The translations under genes and the position numbers were made by a program. From UKL13-2 sp036394575 (GTDB lineage Bacteria; Pseudomonadota; Gammaproteobacteria; Burkholderiales; Usitatibacteraceae), in the NCBI GenBank assembly GCA_036394575.1, contig DASWEY010000077.1, forward strand, positions 62,001 to 126,000: DNA of 64,000 nucleotides, read 5' to 3'. Position 1 is the stretch's first letter; every line of letters starts with the position of its first letter. This document shows positions 61,324 through 64,000 of the stretch, piece by piece. Below the pieces are notes generated by a model. It had not been told where the DNA came from. It worked only from the letters and a program-made list of their open reading frames with translations, and did no database searches.

Positions 61324-61574
61324 GCGAACATCCTTCCAGGAAATGAGCAGACCGCGCACGCGATCTCGGACGAGGTAGAGGGGATCACGGCGGATGCCTG
61401 ATCTTTTGCAATCATACGACAGCTAGGCGCATTGCCAAGCCCATCCGCAGCTAGGCAAGTCAATCATCACATGCTGGTAGATCCCCGGCCTGGCACTGCG
61501 GCGCATCGTCCTGCGCCAGACGTCTTGCGGCCAAGCACTTTCAGCATTGGCTCTCCCTGCGGATGCGGAGAGCG

Positions 61575-62810
61575 CTAGCGCGCGGGCCGCAACCACCTGT
61601 CGACCGCCAGGGCCCCAATCTTGCGGCCCATGGCATTGGCGACTTCAGTTGAATTGCGGTAGTGCACGCCGTCGTAGATGCGCGCCTCGGAAACCTCCTG
61701 GATGAAGGCATCGATGCTCGTCCAGCTGCGCGCCGCACCCTTCGCCGTCGGACTGTTGGTGCTCAGCACCGGCATTGGCCCGGTACCGATTTCGGCACGG
61801 ATTACGGTTCCCAGCGCACTGGCCGAGATGCAATGCGCGCAGGGATATTCAGGATGCATCGGCGTATCGATGAACGGCAGCCATGATGGATCGCGCTCGG
61901 TGGCCTTGTTGCCATCCTTGTCGGCATTGCGAATGGCCGTGATCGGTCGCCAGAAACCGTAATGGTATTTGCCGTCAAACACCGCGATGAGGGCATCGTC
62001 GGAGGCCTGTGTGACGGCCGCAAACAGGCGCGCATTTTGCGTCAGGTCGCGGCCCGGCATATTCGCCACTGAGCGCACCACGCCGTGATAAATCGCCGGC
62101 CCGGTGGCTTCCCAGAAACGCGCGATATCGGTTTGCTCGGCGCTGCGGCGCGAACCGTTTTTGGCGCCCATGGTCTTGATCTCGTTATAGTCCCGTGCCC
62201 AAAGGGCGCTGGACAGTTTGGGCGGCGGCCCCGGCCGGAACTGGGCCGGGCTGTTCATCAGCCAGGGTTTGCGCGCCGACCATTGCACGAATACCGGTAT
62301 CACCGTTGGCACATAGACCCCCGCGGTCGTATGCGGACGATAGGATTCATCTGCGCTCAAGACATCGTCGGCGCGAGACGCCAGCACTGCGGCGGCGGCT
62401 TTCTCGCCCACCGCGACGCCGTCGCTCTTTGCTTGGTCATCGGCAATCGCGGCCAATGCCGCCTGGTAGCTTGCCTCGATAACGGCTTGCTGGGTCGGAA
62501 AAAATTTGAGCAGCGTGCCGCGATTTGCGGCGGCAATGGCAGCCTCTATCGAGGCGCCCGCTGTCGGCTCCAGTTTCAGCGCCGAGGCAGGGTAGCGTTT
62601 GCTGATCGCATTGGCGGCTTCATATACGGCGGTATGGACGATGGCCAGCGCGCGATTGGCAGGTCCTGCCGGCGCCTTGGCCTCAATGGAGAGCTCGACT
62701 GCCTTGATGTTCCAGTCAACCACAATATCGGCATATGCCCATGGCGCAAAAAACAGCGTCGGCATCGTCATCAGCAAAACGGCTATTCGGAGCAATCTTG
62801 AAAGAATCAT
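61575..62810 (-). CDS. Vanadium-haloperoxidase/PAP2-superfamily protein with altered core motif
   Basis: The protein has 411 residues. ATG 62810 is chosen because AGGGAG lies 8 bp upstream, and it starts a signal peptide (SRLLRIAVLLMTMPTLFFA, then AYAD). The fold motifs are readable: KYHYGFWRP (K-x6-RP), HPEYPCAHC in the place of the usual PSGH, and ARIYDGVHYR (R-x5-H). The oxyanion-binding Ser-Gly is thus Cys-Ala, while the catalytic His stays. It may be a phosphatase, a haloperoxidase or neither. It is exported. Confidence 0.8.
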   Translation of the reverse strand: MILSRLLRIAVLLMTMPTLFFAPWAYADIVVDWNIKAVELSIEAKAPAGPANRALAIVHTAVYEAANAISKRYPASALKLEPTAGASIEAAIAAANRGTLLKFFPTQQAVIEASYQAALAAIADDQAKSDGVAVGEKAAAAVLASRADDVLSADESYRPHTTAGVYVPTVIPVFVQWSARKPWLMNSPAQFRPGPPPKLSSALWARDYNEIKTMGAKNGSRRSAEQTDIARFWEATGPAIYHGVVRSVANMPGRDLTQNARLFAAVTQASDDALIAVFDGKYHYGFWRPITAIRNADKDGNKATERDPSWLPFIDTPMHPEYPCAHCISASALGTVIRAEIGTGPMPVLSTNSPTAKGAARSWTSIDAFIQEVSEARIYDGVHYRNSTEVANAMGRKIGALAVDRWLRPAR

Positions 62811-63027
62811 GATCATGTCTCCCTGTTGTGTGCCACGCAGGCGGATGGATCGGGCTGAACCTTGCAGCTCTGCGCATTTATACGCCGAACAACCCGGTGC
62901 GGGGCGCTTTTGCCGCGGTTTGCCGCGATTGCGACATGGGTTGTATGCGCGTGCACGGGAGGCTGCTACCAACGCCTCCTCACCTAGCCGCGATTGTCTC
63001 GGTATCGCATGATTTACTTGCAAACAA

Positions 63028-63046
63028 GAATAATTCTCATTAAGAT
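63028..63046. promoter_or_regulatory. Possible Fur box
   Basis: GAATAATTCTCATTAAGAT reads on the other strand as ATCTTAATGAGAATTATTC. It contains the AATGAGAATTATT core common in Fur-repressed promoters. It lies about 85 bp before the PepSY gene and 220 bp from the divergent haloperoxidase-like gene. Confidence 0.5.
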
Positions 63047-63130
63047 TGATGTAGATCGAAGCTCACAAATCATTCGACGAAGATAAAGATGCCGCAGGCA
63101 TCCCCATAACCACCCCTTCAGGAAAAAATC

Positions 63131-63397
63131 ATGTCCAAATACCTTTTCGCCCTTGCCCTCGCATTCACCGCATCCACCGCCATGGCCGGCGCCAATTGTC
63201 CCGCCAATCCCAAGGCCGAATGGCTTTCCGAAGCCGAGGCGCGTGCGCGTATCGAGGCGCAGGGCTACCAAATCAAGAAGTTCAAAATCGATGGCAATTG
63301 CTATGAAATCTACGGCCACGACAAGGCTGGCAAGAAGGTTGAAATCTATTACGACACCAAGACCCTCGCGGTGATCAAGTCGGAAATCGAGAAGTAA
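63131..63397 (+). CDS. Exported PepSY-domain protein
   Basis: The protein has 88 residues. The signal peptide ends at TAMAGA, followed by a single PepSY-like domain (LSEAEARARIEAQGYQIKKF...YEIYGHDKAGKKVEIYYD). Two cysteines (ANCPAN and GNCYEI) could form a disulfide. It is periplasmic. Such proteins often sit with cytochrome b561 genes, as here, in small iron-regulated units. The next gene starts 26 bp later. Confidence 0.85.
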   Translation: MSKYLFALALAFTASTAMAGANCPANPKAEWLSEAEARARIEAQGYQIKKFKIDGNCYEIYGHDKAGKKVEIYYDTKTLAVIKSEIEK

Positions 63398-63422
63398 TTT
63401 TCGCGCCGGATGGCAAGAAGCG

Positions 63423-63989
63423 ATGATCGGCGCGACCGCAAGGCGGGTACGGGTCTGGGATTTGCTGGTTCGTACTACGCATTGGACACTGGCAGCGCTG
63501 GTCATCGCCAATCTGCTGAACGAGGGCAGTTCGCCAATTCACCGCCAATTGGGAACTGCCGCATTGATCGTTGTTGCGGTGCGCCTGCTGTGGGGTTTTG
63601 TCGCGACAGGCTATGCCAATTTCGCGACGTTTCGGCCGGGAGCCAGAGCCTTCATGGCTTATGCCGCGACCATGCACAAGCAAAAGCCGAAACGCTACTT
63701 GGGCCACAATCCCGCCGCCGCGTGGATGATCGTGTTGTTGTGGGGCCTCGTCATCCTGCTGGGCATCAGCGGCTGGATGACGCGCATCGATTTTTTCTGG
63801 GGCGATGAATGGTTGCAGGATGTGCATGCCGCGATCGCCTATGTCTTGCTCGCAGCCGTGGCGGTACACATCACGGCTGCCCTGTGGATGAGCCGCGTCC
63901 ATCGGGAAAACCTGGTTGCCGCGATGTGGCATGGCTTCAAGCGCGCGCCGGATAAATCAGCAGCCGATACCAGGGACGATGCACGCTGA
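63423..63989 (+). CDS. Cytochrome b561 family di-heme membrane protein
   Basis: The protein has 188 residues with four predicted membrane helices. Candidate heme-ligand histidines are in RTTHWTLAALV, SPIHRQLG, QDVHAAIAY and AVHITAALW. It would carry electrons across the inner membrane, perhaps to the PepSY partner. An AGGAG sequence right after its stop (63992-63996) shows that another gene of the operon begins just beyond the window. Confidence 0.88.
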   Translation: MIGATARRVRVWDLLVRTTHWTLAALVIANLLNEGSSPIHRQLGTAALIVVAVRLLWGFVATGYANFATFRPGARAFMAYAATMHKQKPKRYLGHNPAAAWMIVLLWGLVILLGISGWMTRIDFFWGDEWLQDVHAAIAYVLLAAVAVHITAALWMSRVHRENLVAAMWHGFKRAPDKSAADTRDDAR

Positions 63990-64000
63990 CAGGAGAAATT

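Overview
The window looks like a chromosomal segment of a betaproteobacterium of moderate to high GC. The strongest evidence is the gene order on the minus strand: tRNA-Leu, tig, clpP, clpX, lon, hupB, tRNA-Val, tRNA-Asp, then ppiD and, convergently, fabI. This is the usual betaproteobacterial trigger-factor/protease block. The hpnCDE squalene genes and a TssQ-like lipoprotein also fit that class. The species cannot be named from the sequence alone.

Layout. (1) 1-9825, minus strand: a compact five-gene operon, plus a 30-codon mini-ORF, that looks like a defence or restriction locus. It encodes an SNF2 helicase, a coiled-coil DUF2130 protein, a GHKL ATPase joined to a PD-(D/E)xK-like domain, an AIPR protein, and an N6-adenine methyltransferase cut by the left edge of the window. 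Three of these proteins carry separate nuclease-fold signatures. No match to a named system was recognised, and this is the best candidate here for an undescribed system. (2) 9826-10332: a gene-free junction packed with palindromic repeats. (3) 10333-16458: a Yej-type oligopeptide ABC importer. (4) 16693-30337: fabI, an SDR, ppiD with a possible small RNA in its leader, an EAL phosphodiesterase, a DUF2937 membrane protein, two tRNAs, hupB, lon, clpX, clpP, tig and tRNA-Leu. (5) 30535-34294: hpnC-hpnD-hpnE plus a YciK-like SDR. (6) 34456-37964: a signalling cassette of a class III cyclase-PEGA membrane protein, a duplicated TssQ-like lipoprotein and a Ser/Thr kinase. (7) 37990-44952: a TetR repressor diverging from an RND tripartite efflux operon, with an operator whose arms match the E. 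coli AcrR site. (8) 44953-62810: mixed genes, including peptidases of families M28 (two), S9 and M16, DUF817, EamA and Nramp transporters, an FRG-domain gene, a VOC protein, Dps and a vanadium-haloperoxidase-like protein. (9) 62811-64000: a possible Fur box ahead of a PepSY protein and a cytochrome b561.

Intergenic spaces carry two families of dispersed palindromes. The first is a roughly 70-bp element found eight times (10.0, 17.6, 22.4, 45.5, 50.4, 55.9, 57.3 and 60.7 kb). The six asymmetric copies all point the same way, and two copies are perfect 19-bp-arm palindromes with a compensating base change between them. The second is the common ACTGGATTCC...GGAATGAC type, of which one copy has a replaced core. 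The low-GC FRG gene sits exactly between two copies of the first element.
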